64,000 nt of DNA from Sinorhizobium sp. RAC02. Its GTDB lineage: Bacteria; Pseudomonadota; Alphaproteobacteria; Rhizobiales; Rhizobiaceae. The position numbers and the translations under genes are program-made. Where the stretch lies: the NCBI RefSeq assembly GCF_001713395.1, contig NZ_CP016450.1, forward strand, positions 3,192,501 to 3,256,500, in the 5' to 3' direction. The notes under the pieces are model-generated. The model saw nothing but the letters and a program-made list of their open reading frames with translations. It made no database searches and was not told the origin of the DNA. How positions within the stretch are numbered: position 1 is the first letter of the stretch; each line of letters begins with the position of its first letter. Below are positions 9,477 to 18,265 of the stretch, one piece after another.

Positions 9477-11483
9477 TTATGCTTCGTCGGCAATGCGCGG
9501 CCGGCCGCTGGCCGTTGCGGTAAAACGCGCCTCCATGAGCTTGCGGCTGCCCTCCACCTCCAGCGCATCGATCTCTTCCGACAGCGTCACGACCGGCTCG
9601 TCCGCACCATTGGCCCGGGCAGAATGCAGTGCCGCCGTCACCGCCCGTTCCTTGGCCAGCGAGAAGGCAGCCGCCTCGTCGATCAGGCGCACGCTGTCAC
9701 CTGCACCATTGACGATGAAGACGCCGTCTTCCGGCATGGTCACGAAGACCGTGACGGCCGCGCGCACCTGGCCGACGACCGCGCCGACGGCATTGGCAAC
9801 GCCGGCATCGGCCGGAATGGACGATTCGGCGCCCAGCATCTCGGCGATATCAGGGTAATAGACCGGCGCCGACGCCCCGAGGCCGACGAGCGGCCGGTCG
9901 AGCGCGACACGGAATGTCACGATGCCCGGCACGCGGTGAAGCGCGCGGTCGATGGAAATCGAATTGGCCGGATCGAGCGCCCCCACGCCGTCATCGGCAA
10001 GGCAGGCGGAGAGAATGACATCCGCCGACTGGCGGGTCAGCCGGTCGACAATTGACCGTGCCAGGGCTTCCGGGCTGTCGGCGATCGGCCGGCCGGTGCC
10101 GTCCTTGATGCGCGCGGCGAGTTCCAGCCCAAGGCGGGCGGCTGCGGCATCCCATTGGCCCTGCCCGCCGAGCACATGCATGGCGTCCGACGGCGTGATG
10201 CCGACAAGATGCACGAGGCCGCGGGCGACCAGCCGGTCGAGCGTCGCCTTCTGCAGCGTGGTGACGAGCAGACCGTCGAGCGGCAGCGGCGTAGCACCGA
10301 TCTTGTCGTAGAGCGCCTGTTCCTGCGGCTGGAGCCCGCTGGCAAGCCGCTCCGGCACGCCGGTGCGCACGGCAAAACGGCCATCATGCCGCCCGACATG
10401 GGCCGTGCGGATCTGACGCTCCAGCACCGGCACGATGGCGCCGGGATGCAGCGCCGAAGCAAGGCTGAGCGGCAGGAAACGCCGCGGCCCGAGATCGATC
10501 TTCGCCTTCAGGCCGCGATCGTTGATGCGCACCTCCGAATCGCCGCCGAGCCCGAAGGTCCGCATGGCGACGGCCTCGACCATGGTGCGGTAGCCGCCGA
10601 CGACGGCGCCCTCCGCATCGAGCTTCGGCCGGCCGCCGTCGAGCACCGCCACATCCGTCGTCGTGCCGCCGATGTCGGAGACGACGGCATTGTCGAGACC
10701 GGTCAGGTGGCGCGCGCCGACAAGGCTTGCCGCCGGGCCGGAGAGAATCGTTTCGATCGGGCGAAGACGCGCCTCGGCAGCCAAGATCAGCGCACCGTCG
10801 CCGCGCACCACCATCATCGGCACATGGATGCCACGGCGCGTAAGATAGTCTTCGCAGGCGCCGATCAGCCGGTCGATCATCGAGACCAGGCGGGCGTTGA
10901 GCAGCGTCGTCAGCGCCCGGCGCGGGCCGCCGAGCTTGGAGGACAGTTCGTGGCTGCAGGTCACCGGCAGGTGCGAGACCTCGCGGATGAGGTCGCGCAC
11001 GCGCTGCTCGTGCGCCGGGTTGCGCACGGCGAAATAACCGGCGACGGCAAACGAGGACACGGTTTGCGACAGGATCGGCAGGGCCTCGTCCAGCGCCGTC
11101 ATGTCGAGCGGCGTCTCGTTGCCGTGCACGTTGTGGCCACCGGGCAAAAACAGCACCGGATCGTTGCCGAGCGCATCGGCAAGCCCGTCGCGCTTCAGGT
11201 CTTCCGGGCCGAAACCGATCATCACCAGCCCGGCGCGGCCGCCCTGCCCCTCGACCAGCGCATTGGTGGCGAGCGTCGTCGACAGCGAGACCAGGCCGAT
11301 CGCGGAAACCGCGGCTTTCGCCTGCTCCAGCACGGCTTCGACCGCTCCCGAAATGCCGACCGAAAGATCGTGGCGGGTGGTGAGCGCCTTGGCGCGGGCC
11401 ACCACACCGTGGGTTTCGCTGTAGAGCACGGCATCCGTATAGGTGCCGCCGGTATCGATGCCGAGTAATAAATGATCTGCCAC
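9477..11483 (-). CDS. Hydantoinase/oxoprolinase family protein (HyuA-like)
   Basis: A 668-residue protein of the ATP-dependent hydantoinase A / 5-oxoprolinase family. It begins with the ASKHA nucleotide-binding motif LGIDTGGTYTDAVL, and a second phosphate loop VVSDIGGTTTDVAVLDGG lies near residue 275. SLSTTLATNALVEGQGG is another family signature. The start codon is a GTG at 11483 preceded by GGAAGA. The usual partner subunit HyuB is absent from this window, and the substrate (hydantoin, oxoproline or other cyclic amide) cannot be told from sequence. Confidence 0.85.
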   Translation of the reverse strand: MADHLLLGIDTGGTYTDAVLYSETHGVVARAKALTTRHDLSVGISGAVEAVLEQAKAAVSAIGLVSLSTTLATNALVEGQGGRAGLVMIGFGPEDLKRDGLADALGNDPVLFLPGGHNVHGNETPLDMTALDEALPILSQTVSSFAVAGYFAVRNPAHEQRVRDLIREVSHLPVTCSHELSSKLGGPRRALTTLLNARLVSMIDRLIGACEDYLTRRGIHVPMMVVRGDGALILAAEARLRPIETILSGPAASLVGARHLTGLDNAVVSDIGGTTTDVAVLDGGRPKLDAEGAVVGGYRTMVEAVAMRTFGLGGDSEVRINDRGLKAKIDLGPRRFLPLSLASALHPGAIVPVLERQIRTAHVGRHDGRFAVRTGVPERLASGLQPQEQALYDKIGATPLPLDGLLVTTLQKATLDRLVARGLVHLVGITPSDAMHVLGGQGQWDAAAARLGLELAARIKDGTGRPIADSPEALARSIVDRLTRQSADVILSACLADDGVGALDPANSISIDRALHRVPGIVTFRVALDRPLVGLGASAPVYYPDIAEMLGAESSIPADAGVANAVGAVVGQVRAAVTVFVTMPEDGVFIVNGAGDSVRLIDEAAAFSLAKERAVTAALHSARANGADEPVVTLSEEIDALEVEGSRKLMEARFTATASGRPRIADEA

Positions 11484-11628
11484 GAGAATTCTTCCAGACT
11501 GCCTGCCGTCTTCTTCAAAACAGGACTGGCTCTTTTCAAAGCCGGTCTGGAATGGTGTTATTGCATGTCCAAGTCGATTGCCACCATCCCGCCGGCGACA
11601 TCAGGTGAAAGAACGAGGAGTCCACCCA

Positions 11629-12180
11629 GTGATCGATCTCTCCATCAGAAGGCCGCTTCTGGCTGCCCTTCTTCTCGGCACGGCCCTTGTTGCCGGCAGC
11701 CTGCCCGCCGGCGCCCAGGAAGAGGGTGAAGAGCAATACCAGGCGCAGATCCCGGACGTGGCGATCTACAAGGCGATGCTGGATGCCAACAAGCAGACGG
11801 GCTGGGTGCAGTTTCGCGAGTTCGCCGACCAGCAGCTCATCTATTTCACGGCCTTGCAGACCATGCATTGCCGGCTGAAGGAGGTGCGTTACTCGATCAA
11901 TTCCGACGCGCTCGACAAGACGTTCCCGATGGCGGCATGCGATCCGGAACTGCCCTTCAACCTGCCGTCGGACGACAGCCAGAACTGGCTCTATCTCAAC
12001 CTGAAGCCGGGCGAGGCGCAGACGATCGCCGTCCAGGCGGTGTGGGATGATGGCAGCGGCAGCGAAATCGTCGTCTACCAGCCCTGCAAGAACCCGGAAG
12101 CGACCTGCGCCTCGATCAAGACGATCAAGAAATCGAAGAAGCGGGCCGACGAGCCGTCACCCGCAACGCCAATCCGTTAG
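11629..12180 (+). CDS. Exported protein of unknown function with four cysteines
   Basis: About 183 residues. The start is taken as the GTG at 11629, 8 bases after GAGGAG, giving IDLSIRRPLLAALLLG followed by SLPAGAQ, a good Sec signal peptide; an in-frame ATG 51 bases upstream has no clear binding site. The mature part contains four cysteines (TMHC, AACD, QPCK, ATCA) that could form two disulfides, plus aromatic-rich NWLYLNLKPGE. It ends in a lysine-rich tail. I do not recognise the family. Its last 56 bases overlap the 3' end of the convergent P450 gene. Confidence 0.7.
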   Translation: MIDLSIRRPLLAALLLGTALVAGSLPAGAQEEGEEQYQAQIPDVAIYKAMLDANKQTGWVQFREFADQQLIYFTALQTMHCRLKEVRYSINSDALDKTFPMAACDPELPFNLPSDDSQNWLYLNLKPGEAQTIAVQAVWDDGSGSEIVVYQPCKNPEATCASIKTIKKSKKRADEPSPATPIR

Positions 12181-13534
12181 CCGGCTGCGTCGTGAGGCGC
12201 TGCACCGGCCAGGGGCGCGTCGTCTCGGTCATGTCGAAGCGGAAGCGGTGCATCAGCACGCCAAGTGCGATGATCGCTTCCTGCATGGCGAAGGTCGCGC
12301 CGATGCAGATGCGCGGACCCGCACCGAACGGCAGGTACTGGAAGCGGTGGATGGCATCGCGGTTTTCCGGCAGGAAGCGTTCCGGCATATAGGCGCGCGG
12401 CTTCTGCCAGAGAAGCGCATGGCGATGCAGCGTCCAGGGCATGACGAGGATGGTCACGTCCTTCGGGATCTCCACCCGCTCGCCGGAAGGGCTCGTCCAG
12501 ACGTCGTCGGCGATCGCCTCGCGGTTGATCGAGGGCGCCGGCGGATAAAGCCGCATCGCCTCCTCGAAGGCGGCGCGCGTCCAGGGCATCAGCTCCAGCC
12601 ATTCGACGGGATCGGCACCACTTGCCAGCACCCGGTCGATCTCGTCTTCCATCGCCTCGCGCACATGAGGGCTATTGGCCACGCAATAGAGCGTCCAGGC
12701 GAGCGCCCGCGCCGTCGTCTCATGGCCGGCACCGATGAAGGTGAGGATATTGTCCTCCACCTCCTCCATGGTCAGCCCCTCCGGCCCGGCAGCACGTAGC
12801 AGCAGGGTGAGGAAATCGTTCGGCGCGTCACCCGCGGCGCTGTTCATGCGCTTCAAGCGCAAATCCATCGTGTCGCGCACGATCTTGCGGAATTTTCCGA
12901 GCACCCTTAGCCCGCCAATCCGCGTGACGCGCGGCACCCAGGCGGGCGCGCGCAGCAGATCCATCGGGTCGACGCGGCCCATCGAATGCAACAGATCATC
13001 CACGTCGTCGGCGAAATTGTTGGAGGACGTGACGATCTCGCCGGAAAACAGCGTCTCGGACAGGATGGCGAAGGCGAGCTCCGTCATGTCGTTGCCGATA
13101 TCGAAGGCCGCACCGTCCGCGCCCTCGTATTTCTGCGCGTACAGCTCCGACTGCGCCAGCATCTGGCTGGCAAAGCCCTTGGCATGGCGCGGTGTGAAGA
13201 TCGGCGCGACGGCCTTGCGGGACCGGCGCCAGACCGCACCCTCCGCCGTCAGCAGCCCGTCACGCAGGATCGGGCGCAGCACGAGCTGGCGCACCACGGC
13301 CATCTTGTAGTTGGCGGCATTGTCGACGAGCAGATATTTGATGAGGCCGGGATCGTTGACGATCAGCGTCTTCTCGCCAAAAAAACTCGTCATGATCCAG
13401 GGCAGCGTATAGGAGGGCTCGCCCCACAGCTCCAGCGGATTGCGGAACACCGTGCGGATGATCTCGAGCTTCGACGGCGGCACCGTGCGCGGTATCGGCG
13501 CCGGCGGTTCGAACGGCTCGGGACGCATATCCAT
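12125..13534 (-). CDS. Cytochrome P450
   Basis: A 469-residue soluble P450 monooxygenase. Diagnostic elements are the I-helix FIGAGHETTARA, the K-helix EEAMR (ExxR), an ERFLPEN segment and the heme-binding loop FGAGPRICIG with the cysteine ligand at about residue 410. There is no membrane anchor. AGHETT suggests a fatty-acid-hydroxylase-like subgroup, but the substrate is unknown and no ferredoxin or reductase gene lies next to it. The start ATG at 13534 has a weak upstream site; MDMRPEPF could also begin two codons later. Confidence 0.93.
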   Translation of the reverse strand: MDMRPEPFEPPAPIPRTVPPSKLEIIRTVFRNPLELWGEPSYTLPWIMTSFFGEKTLIVNDPGLIKYLLVDNAANYKMAVVRQLVLRPILRDGLLTAEGAVWRRSRKAVAPIFTPRHAKGFASQMLAQSELYAQKYEGADGAAFDIGNDMTELAFAILSETLFSGEIVTSSNNFADDVDDLLHSMGRVDPMDLLRAPAWVPRVTRIGGLRVLGKFRKIVRDTMDLRLKRMNSAAGDAPNDFLTLLLRAAGPEGLTMEEVEDNILTFIGAGHETTARALAWTLYCVANSPHVREAMEDEIDRVLASGADPVEWLELMPWTRAAFEEAMRLYPPAPSINREAIADDVWTSPSGERVEIPKDVTILVMPWTLHRHALLWQKPRAYMPERFLPENRDAIHRFQYLPFGAGPRICIGATFAMQEAIIALGVLMHRFRFDMTETTRPWPVQRLTTQPANGLALRVTARRPASSIS

Positions 13535-13590
13535 CGTCTGGCTCCTATGATCGGCTCACCTGTAGACTGGGCCGATATAGAGGCGGAAGT

Positions 13591-13640
13591 TAGAGCAATT
13601 CCAGCAAACTACGTAGGTGTTTTGCGTACCGCGACGTGCG
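13591..13640. repeat. Dispersed palindromic repeat, family A, copy 2
   Basis: The sequence starts TAGAGCAATTCCAGCAAAC and continues to GTGTTTTGCGTACC, as in the other family A copies. This copy lies between the P450 start and the end of the DUF1402 gene and is the most diverged in its second half. Confidence 0.65.
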
Positions 13641-13645
13641 GACGA

Positions 13646-14653
13646 TCAGAGCAGGGACCGAAGCTCCGCCAGTTTGTCGTTCACCAGCCAGCCGTAATAG
13701 TTCTCTTCCGGCCAGGTCACCTCGCCGGCGGCGCGGCGGGCGGCGAAGGCGCTCGCGCGGGCGTCCGGATTGCCGATGTTATAGAGGGTTGCCGTCACGC
13801 CGGGATTCTTAGAGATGTCGACACCGGCGATCTTCTTGTAGGCGTCGATCGAGCGGCGGATCGAAGCCGCCATATAGGCGAGCGAGATATCCGGATCCAT
13901 GATCGCCTTGTAGACGCCGACGGCATCCGCCTCGTCGAGCCGGTCGTAGCCGGAAATGCGCGCCACATCGTCCGTCAGCGTCAGCGCCGTCAGCGGATTG
14001 ATCTGGCCGAGGCCAAAGGTCTGGCCGGCATAGAAGGGCTGGAAGAACACCGCGCTGAAGCGGTTGTTCGGGAAGAACGTGCCGCCGACCGTGCGGCCCT
14101 TGAACGACCGGTTCCAGACCTGCTCGCGGCAGGTCCACAGCCCATAGGAGCCCTTCTTGCTGGCGCATTGCGCAAATTCCGGCCGATCGACGAAATCCGC
14201 GACCGATTCCCCGTCATAGGCGAAGCGGAAGCTGCCCGTATAGGACGCCGCCTTCACATAATAGCTCTGCAGCCGGTCATAGGCGTCGACATTGTAGGTG
14301 TGCTCGCCGACGATCGCGCCGACCATGTGGATCGGGTCGATGCCGTATTTGCCGGCAGTGGACTTGATCTTGCCGGTGAGCTCGCGGTCGGTGGCGAGAA
14401 GATCGCGCACCTTCTCGTATTTCGCGTCGAAGGAGGTTTTTCCGGCCTTCGTGCGGCGCACGGAAGCACCCGGGATGTTCGGCTGCTCGGCATTGATATT
14501 GCCGGCGGGCACCACGTCGATGGCCAGCGCCATGGTCTGGCTCTGGACAAAAAGGGCGGCTGCGAGGGCAAACACAGGGATCAGCTGTCGCACGATTGCG
14601 GTTCCGTCTTCTGATGATGTCGGCGAATGGCGAGACCGATGGAAGAGAAACAT
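13646..14653 (-). CDS. DUF1402 family exported protein
   Basis: A protein of up to 335 residues matching DUF1402, a family found mainly in Rhizobiales and often placed next to hslU, as here. The segment LIPVFALAAALFVQSQTMALA is a signal peptide. Motifs such as HMVGAIVGEHTYNVDAY, FGLGQINPLTAL and ATLYNIGNP resemble the lysozyme-like fold of lytic transglycosylases (GLGQ then LYN), so an envelope role is plausible but unproved. A GTG at 14593 would place the signal peptide at the very N-terminus and may be the true start; neither start has a strong binding site. Confidence 0.82.
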   Translation of the reverse strand: MFLFHRSRHSPTSSEDGTAIVRQLIPVFALAAALFVQSQTMALAIDVVPAGNINAEQPNIPGASVRRTKAGKTSFDAKYEKVRDLLATDRELTGKIKSTAGKYGIDPIHMVGAIVGEHTYNVDAYDRLQSYYVKAASYTGSFRFAYDGESVADFVDRPEFAQCASKKGSYGLWTCREQVWNRSFKGRTVGGTFFPNNRFSAVFFQPFYAGQTFGLGQINPLTALTLTDDVARISGYDRLDEADAVGVYKAIMDPDISLAYMAASIRRSIDAYKKIAGVDISKNPGVTATLYNIGNPDARASAFAARRAAGEVTWPEENYYGWLVNDKLAELRSLL

Positions 14654-14771
14654 GTCGGAATGATGCCAAAACGTGGCAATGACCTAGGCCGCGATGCCCT
14701 TGCTGTCGAGGCCCCTTCCCGTCAAAAACCCGGCACCGGCGGTCGCGAAGGCGACCACCGGTGCGGAAACG

Positions 14772-16082
14772 TCACAGGATGTAGCGCGACAGGTCCGTAT
14801 TGGCCGCAAGCGCGCCGACATGCTTGCGGACATATTCCGCGTCGATGACCAGCGTGTTGCCCGGCTTGTCCGGTGCCTCGAACGAGATCTCGTCGAGCAC
14901 CCGCTCCATCACCGTCTGGAGACGCCGCGCGCCGATATTTTCCACGCTGGAGTTCAACTGCACCGCCACGTCGGCGAGCGCATCGAGCGCGTCCTCGGTG
15001 AAGTCGAGGTCGACGCTTTCCGTCAGCATCAGCGCCTTGTACTGGCGGATGAGGCTCGCCTCCGTCTCCGTCAGGATGCGGCGGAAGTCCTGCTTGGTCA
15101 GCGCCTTCAACTCGACGCGGATCGGCAGGCGGCCCTGAAGCTCCGGCAGCAGGTCCGACGGCTTGGAGACATGGAAGGCACCGGAGGCGATGAACAGGAT
15201 ATGGTCCGTCTTCACCGGCCCGTACTTCGTCGCAACCGTCGTGCCTTCGACAAGCGGCAGCAAGTCACGCTGCACGCCCTCGCGGGACACGCCCGCCCCC
15301 ATGCCGCCGTCACGCGCGGCGATCTTGTCGATCTCGTCGATGAAGACGATGCCGTCATTCTCGGCCGAATGGACCGCCTCGCGCTGAATCTGCTCCATGT
15401 CGAGCAGCTTGTCGGACTCGTCGTCGATCAGGATCTTGTAGCTGTTCTTGACTGTCGTCTTCACCTTCTTCGTGCGCCCGCCCATCGCCTTGCCGAACAT
15501 TTCCGACAGGTTGAGCACGCCGATATTGGCGCCCGGCATGCCGGGGATTTCAAAACCGCCGGGCATGCCGCCGCCGGTATCGGCAACGTCGACCTCGATT
15601 TCCTTGTCGTCGAGCTCGTTGTTGCGCAGCTTTTTACGGAAGCTGTCACGCGTCGCCGGCGAGGCGGTGGCGCCGACCAGCGCGTCGAGCACCCGTTCCT
15701 CGGCATTGGCATGGGCCTTGGCCGTCACCTCGGCGCGCTTCTTCTCGCGCACCAGGCCGATGCCGACCTCGACAAGGTCGCGCACGATCTGCTCGACATC
15801 GCGGCCGACATAGCCGACCTCGGTGAACTTGGTCGCCTCGACCTTGACGAAGGGCGCGCCGGCGAGTTTTGCCAGGCGGCGGGAAATCTCGGTCTTGCCG
15901 ACGCCGGTCGGGCCGATCATCAGGATGTTCTTCGGCATCACCTCGTCGCGCAGGTCCGGCTCCAGCTGGTGCCGGCGCCAGCGGTTGCGAAGCGCAATCG
16001 CCACGGCGCGCTTGGCGTCGTGCTGGCCGATAATGTAGCGGTCGAGTTCGGAAACGATCTCGCGGGGGGAAAAGTTGGTCAT
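14772..16082 (-). CDS. hslU: HslU ATPase subunit of the HslUV protease
   Basis: A 436-residue AAA+ unfoldase that feeds substrates to the HslV peptidase. It has Walker [12 protein letters not shown], the pore motif [13 protein letters not shown], Walker [13 protein letters not shown] and sensor/arginine region [20 protein letters not shown], and ends in LSRYIL, the C-terminal tail that docks into HslV. The inserted I-domain lies between about residues 115 and 235. The ATG at 16082 follows AGAGGAAA. An acetyltransferase gene separates it from hslV. Confidence 0.97.
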   Translation of the reverse strand: MTNFSPREIVSELDRYIIGQHDAKRAVAIALRNRWRRHQLEPDLRDEVMPKNILMIGPTGVGKTEISRRLAKLAGAPFVKVEATKFTEVGYVGRDVEQIVRDLVEVGIGLVREKKRAEVTAKAHANAEERVLDALVGATASPATRDSFRKKLRNNELDDKEIEVDVADTGGGMPGGFEIPGMPGANIGVLNLSEMFGKAMGGRTKKVKTTVKNSYKILIDDESDKLLDMEQIQREAVHSAENDGIVFIDEIDKIAARDGGMGAGVSREGVQRDLLPLVEGTTVATKYGPVKTDHILFIASGAFHVSKPSDLLPELQGRLPIRVELKALTKQDFRRILTETEASLIRQYKALMLTESVDLDFTEDALDALADVAVQLNSSVENIGARRLQTVMERVLDEISFEAPDKPGNTLVIDAEYVRKHVGALAANTDLSRYIL

Positions 16083-16091
16083 GGGTTTCCT

Positions 16092-16586
16092 CTAGCAACG
16101 ATCCCGGGCCATCATCAGCGCCGGGCCGTCCTCAGTCATGCGTTGATCGAAAGCATGGAATCCGGCCTTTTCATAGGCCCGGATGGCATGCGCATTGTCG
16201 GGATTCGGATCGAGCACGACCCGGTCGATACCCTCAGTGAAGACCTTCTGCACGAAGGCCTCGATCATCGCCGGTCCGTGGCCGATGCCGACCATGTCGG
16301 CAAGGCCGATGAACTGGTCGATGCCGACGGTGCGCTCCGGCCGGTTACCGAAGGACAGGTCGTCCGAAGCGATCCGATAGGCCTGCAGGTAGGCGAAGGG
16401 TGCGCCGGCATGCAGCACCACGAAGGATTCCATGGTCGGCTCGTCGAAATCCGCCGCGATGCCGGCGACTTCGTCCGCCGGCTCGCCCCACCAGCGCCGG
16501 ACATGCGGCGCGTTCAGCCAGCGTTCCAGCATCGGCAGGTCGGCCTCCGTCACCGGCCGGAAAACATAGGCCTCAGCGGTCGGCAT
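16092..16586 (-). CDS. GNAT-family N-acetyltransferase
   Basis: About 164 residues, with the start taken at the ATG at 16586, which overlaps the last 14 bases of hslV, suggesting translational coupling. The motif [13 protein letters not shown] is the acetyl-CoA binding motif A (Q/RxxGxG/A type) and [18 protein letters not shown] is the typical GNAT C-terminal region. The sequence resembles AAC(6')-type aminoglycoside and siderophore acyltransferases (WWGEPADE near the start), but the substrate is unknown. It sits inside the hslV-hslU operon. Confidence 0.87.
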   Translation of the reverse strand: MPTAEAYVFRPVTEADLPMLERWLNAPHVRRWWGEPADEVAGIAADFDEPTMESFVVLHAGAPFAYLQAYRIASDDLSFGNRPERTVGIDQFIGLADMVGIGHGPAMIEAFVQKVFTEGIDRVVLDPNPDNAHAIRAYEKAGFHAFDQRMTEDGPALMMARDRC

Positions 16587-17133
16587 CCAGCGTCTCCACC
16601 ACGACATTGTGGTTGGTGTAGACGCAGATGTCGCCGGCAATGTGCATGGCGCGGCGCGCGATGTCCTCGGCCGACTTGTCGGTGTCCATCAGCGCACGGG
16701 CGGCCGCATAGGCGTAATTGCCGCCCGAGCCGATCGCCATGGTGCCGTGTTCCGGCTCCAGCACGTCGCCATTGCCGGTCAGCGCCAGCGTGACGGACTT
16801 GTCGGCGACCAGCATCATCGCTTCAAGACGACGCAGATATCGGTCGGTCCGCCAGTCCTTGGCAAGCTCGACGGCGGCGCGCATCAGCTGGTCGGGATAT
16901 TGTTCGAGCTTGGATTCCAGCCGTTCGAGCAGCGTGAAGGCGTCGGCCGTCGCGCCGGCAAAACCGGCGATCACGTCGCCCTTGCCCAATCGGCGGACCT
17001 TGCGCGCATTGCCCTTCATCACCGTCTGACCAAGGCTCACCTGGCCGTCGCCCGCCATCACCACCTTGCCGTCCTTGCGAACGGTGATGATCGTCGTGGC
17101 GTGCATGGAAGCGTAGGGGTTGTGTTCACTCAT
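16573..17133 (-). CDS. hslV: HslV peptidase subunit of the HslUV protease
   Basis: A 186-residue threonine protease that forms a double hexamer capped by HslU. The segment [18 protein letters not shown] carries the catalytic N-terminal threonine after a 12-residue leader, so the leader must be removed to activate the enzyme; related Rhizobiales and Brucella proteins also carry such an extension. Further family motifs are [26 protein letters not shown] and [10 protein letters not shown]. The start at 17133 (MSEHNPY) is chosen over an in-frame ATG 45 bases upstream on family length. It is the first gene of the hslV-GNAT-hslU operon. Confidence 0.95.
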   Translation of the reverse strand: MSEHNPYASMHATTIITVRKDGKVVMAGDGQVSLGQTVMKGNARKVRRLGKGDVIAGFAGATADAFTLLERLESKLEQYPDQLMRAAVELAKDWRTDRYLRRLEAMMLVADKSVTLALTGNGDVLEPEHGTMAIGSGGNYAYAAARALMDTDKSAEDIARRAMHIAGDICVYTNHNVVVETLDADR

Positions 17134-17367
17134 AAGCGTACCTTCGAAAACCCGGCATCCCGGGCATGGCACCGCCATCGAGGCGGCCTCGTTGTCTCCT
17201 ATGTAAGCGGCGTTTCGACAATTGCAAACGGCGGGCGGGTGCGACCTGGCCCGGCGCCGGCACGCGTCGCGGACCGAAACGACGGCCCATCCGCTTCAAA
17301 AATAAATCTTGCTTTCTCCGCGCGATAAGCAAGTTATTGTCTCCTAACCAACACGAGGGAGACGGCA

Positions 17368-17496
17368 ATGGCCAAGGGTCAGGTTCGAAGCAACAAGGAA
17401 ACGCGCAAACCCAAGAAGGACAAGGTCGCCGACAAGGCCGCGCCGACGCTGGGTTCGCAGGTCAAGAACAGCGAAAGCTCGACGAAGAAGAAGTAA
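17368..17496 (+). CDS. Small, highly basic protein of unknown function
   Basis: A 42-residue open frame begins at an ATG 6 bases after GAGGGAGACGG, a good ribosome binding site. The product is rich in lysine (11 of 42), starts MAKGQVRSNKETRKPKKDK and ends STKKK, and is predicted to be disordered. Very similar tiny lysine-rich proteins are common in alphaproteobacteria, from memory. It may bind nucleic acid; no function is known. It lies alone in the hslV-hisB gap. Confidence 0.7.
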   Translation: MAKGQVRSNKETRKPKKDKVADKAAPTLGSQVKNSESSTKKK

Positions 17497-17547
17497 CGGG
17501 TACAGGCAGCGGGTTTTCTGAACAAAGTCCCGCACCCCCTTCCTTCC

Positions 17548-17625
17548 GTGATCCTCGGGCTTGACCCGGGGATCCATGCCTCCTCGCCGCAGCGCGTGGA
17601 TCCTCGGGTCACGCCCGAGGATGAC
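17548..17625. repeat. Paired-hairpin repeat, family B, copy 2
   Basis: It has the same layout as the copies at 7052 and 50665: a CCTCGGG/CCCGGGG hairpin around CTTGA, a short spacer with GCGTGGAT, and a second hairpin CCTCGGG/CCCGAGG ending in ATGAC. Confidence 0.85.
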
Positions 17626-17968
17626 AGGGAGCGCTTTGCGAGGGTTTCCCAAGGCAATAGGCGTCGATCCCGACCTATCTCGATTTTTTACATCCCCGAT
17701 TTTCCCCACCCCCAAAACCTCCCGTATCCTGACCCTCCTTCCGCCGCCGGACGGATCGCGTAACGTGTCGATGTGGGCGGGAGGAGGCGCTTTCGTTTCC
17801 TGCCGAAACGTACGGCAGGGGCGAAAGAGGCGTGGAGCGCCGTGGTGACCAGAAGCCTTTTCCCGTTTCTTGCGGGATCAGGCTGGCGGAAGCTGCGGCG
17901 GGCGAGGCTTCCCCGGGTCGCGGGGTCGGCTTGGGTCCGCCATGCAAGCAGAGTGGCAGCGCATGTCC

Positions 17969-17994
17969 CCGAAAAGCGCGTAAGCGGTTTTCGG
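17969..17994. repeat. Short palindrome CCGAAAA...TTTTCGG
   Basis: Seven-base inverted arms (CCGAAAA and TTTTCGG) flank a GC-rich centre with CGC and GCG, giving a nearly continuous 26-base dyad. Its look matches palindromes often found in rhizobial intergenic DNA. It does not sit beside a T-run, so it is probably not a terminator. Confidence 0.55.
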
Positions 17995-18265
17995 ACAAGG
18001 CATATGCACCAACACACTGCGCAGCGAAGCCTTGCCATGCCTGAAGGAGGATTAGACCGCCTCCGAAGAACGCCTGGGCCGCGCGAAAGCGAAGCCACCC
18101 ACTTACCCCTTCCAGAGGCAACGCTTTCGCGCGGTTCTCCGGACTGGTTTCGTCAACCCGCGGGCAACCGGCGGGCCGTTTCGGCATGCACTGAGAAACC
18201 TCGACAGACTGGCGTTTTCCATGGAGCCCTGTTAAGGAGCGGCGATAAAATTACCGGAGACTGCA

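Larger units (their letters stand above)
17497..18265. other. Long intergenic region without a supported gene
   Basis: This 769-base stretch before hisB contains a family B repeat (17548-17625) and a palindrome at 17969-17994 with arms CCGAAAA and TTTTCGG, which resembles another common rhizobial repeat. A minus-strand open frame of about 170 codons exists, but it overlaps both repeats, has low-complexity arginine/serine-rich composition and no binding site, so I do not call it. The hisB promoter should lie near the 3' end. Confidence 0.5.

Noticed and set aside
11578..11628. Extra 17 N-terminal codons on the exported protein
   Set aside because: The stretch is Arg/His-rich and would mask the signal peptide; the GTG at 11629 has a better ribosome binding site.
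12192..13310. Plus-strand frames opposite the P450 gene
   Set aside because: The P450 gene is complete with I-helix, ExxR and heme loop; the opposite frames have no motif.
14694..16793. Plus-strand frame of about 700 codons opposite hslU, the acetyltransferase and hslV
   Set aside because: It covers three real minus-strand genes and has histidine- and arginine-rich composition expected from antisense reading.
17675..18187. Minus-strand frame of 170 codons in the hslV-hisB gap
   Set aside because: It runs through a palindrome, has no plausible ribosome binding site, and its composition is that of random GC-rich sequence. A decayed gene cannot be excluded.
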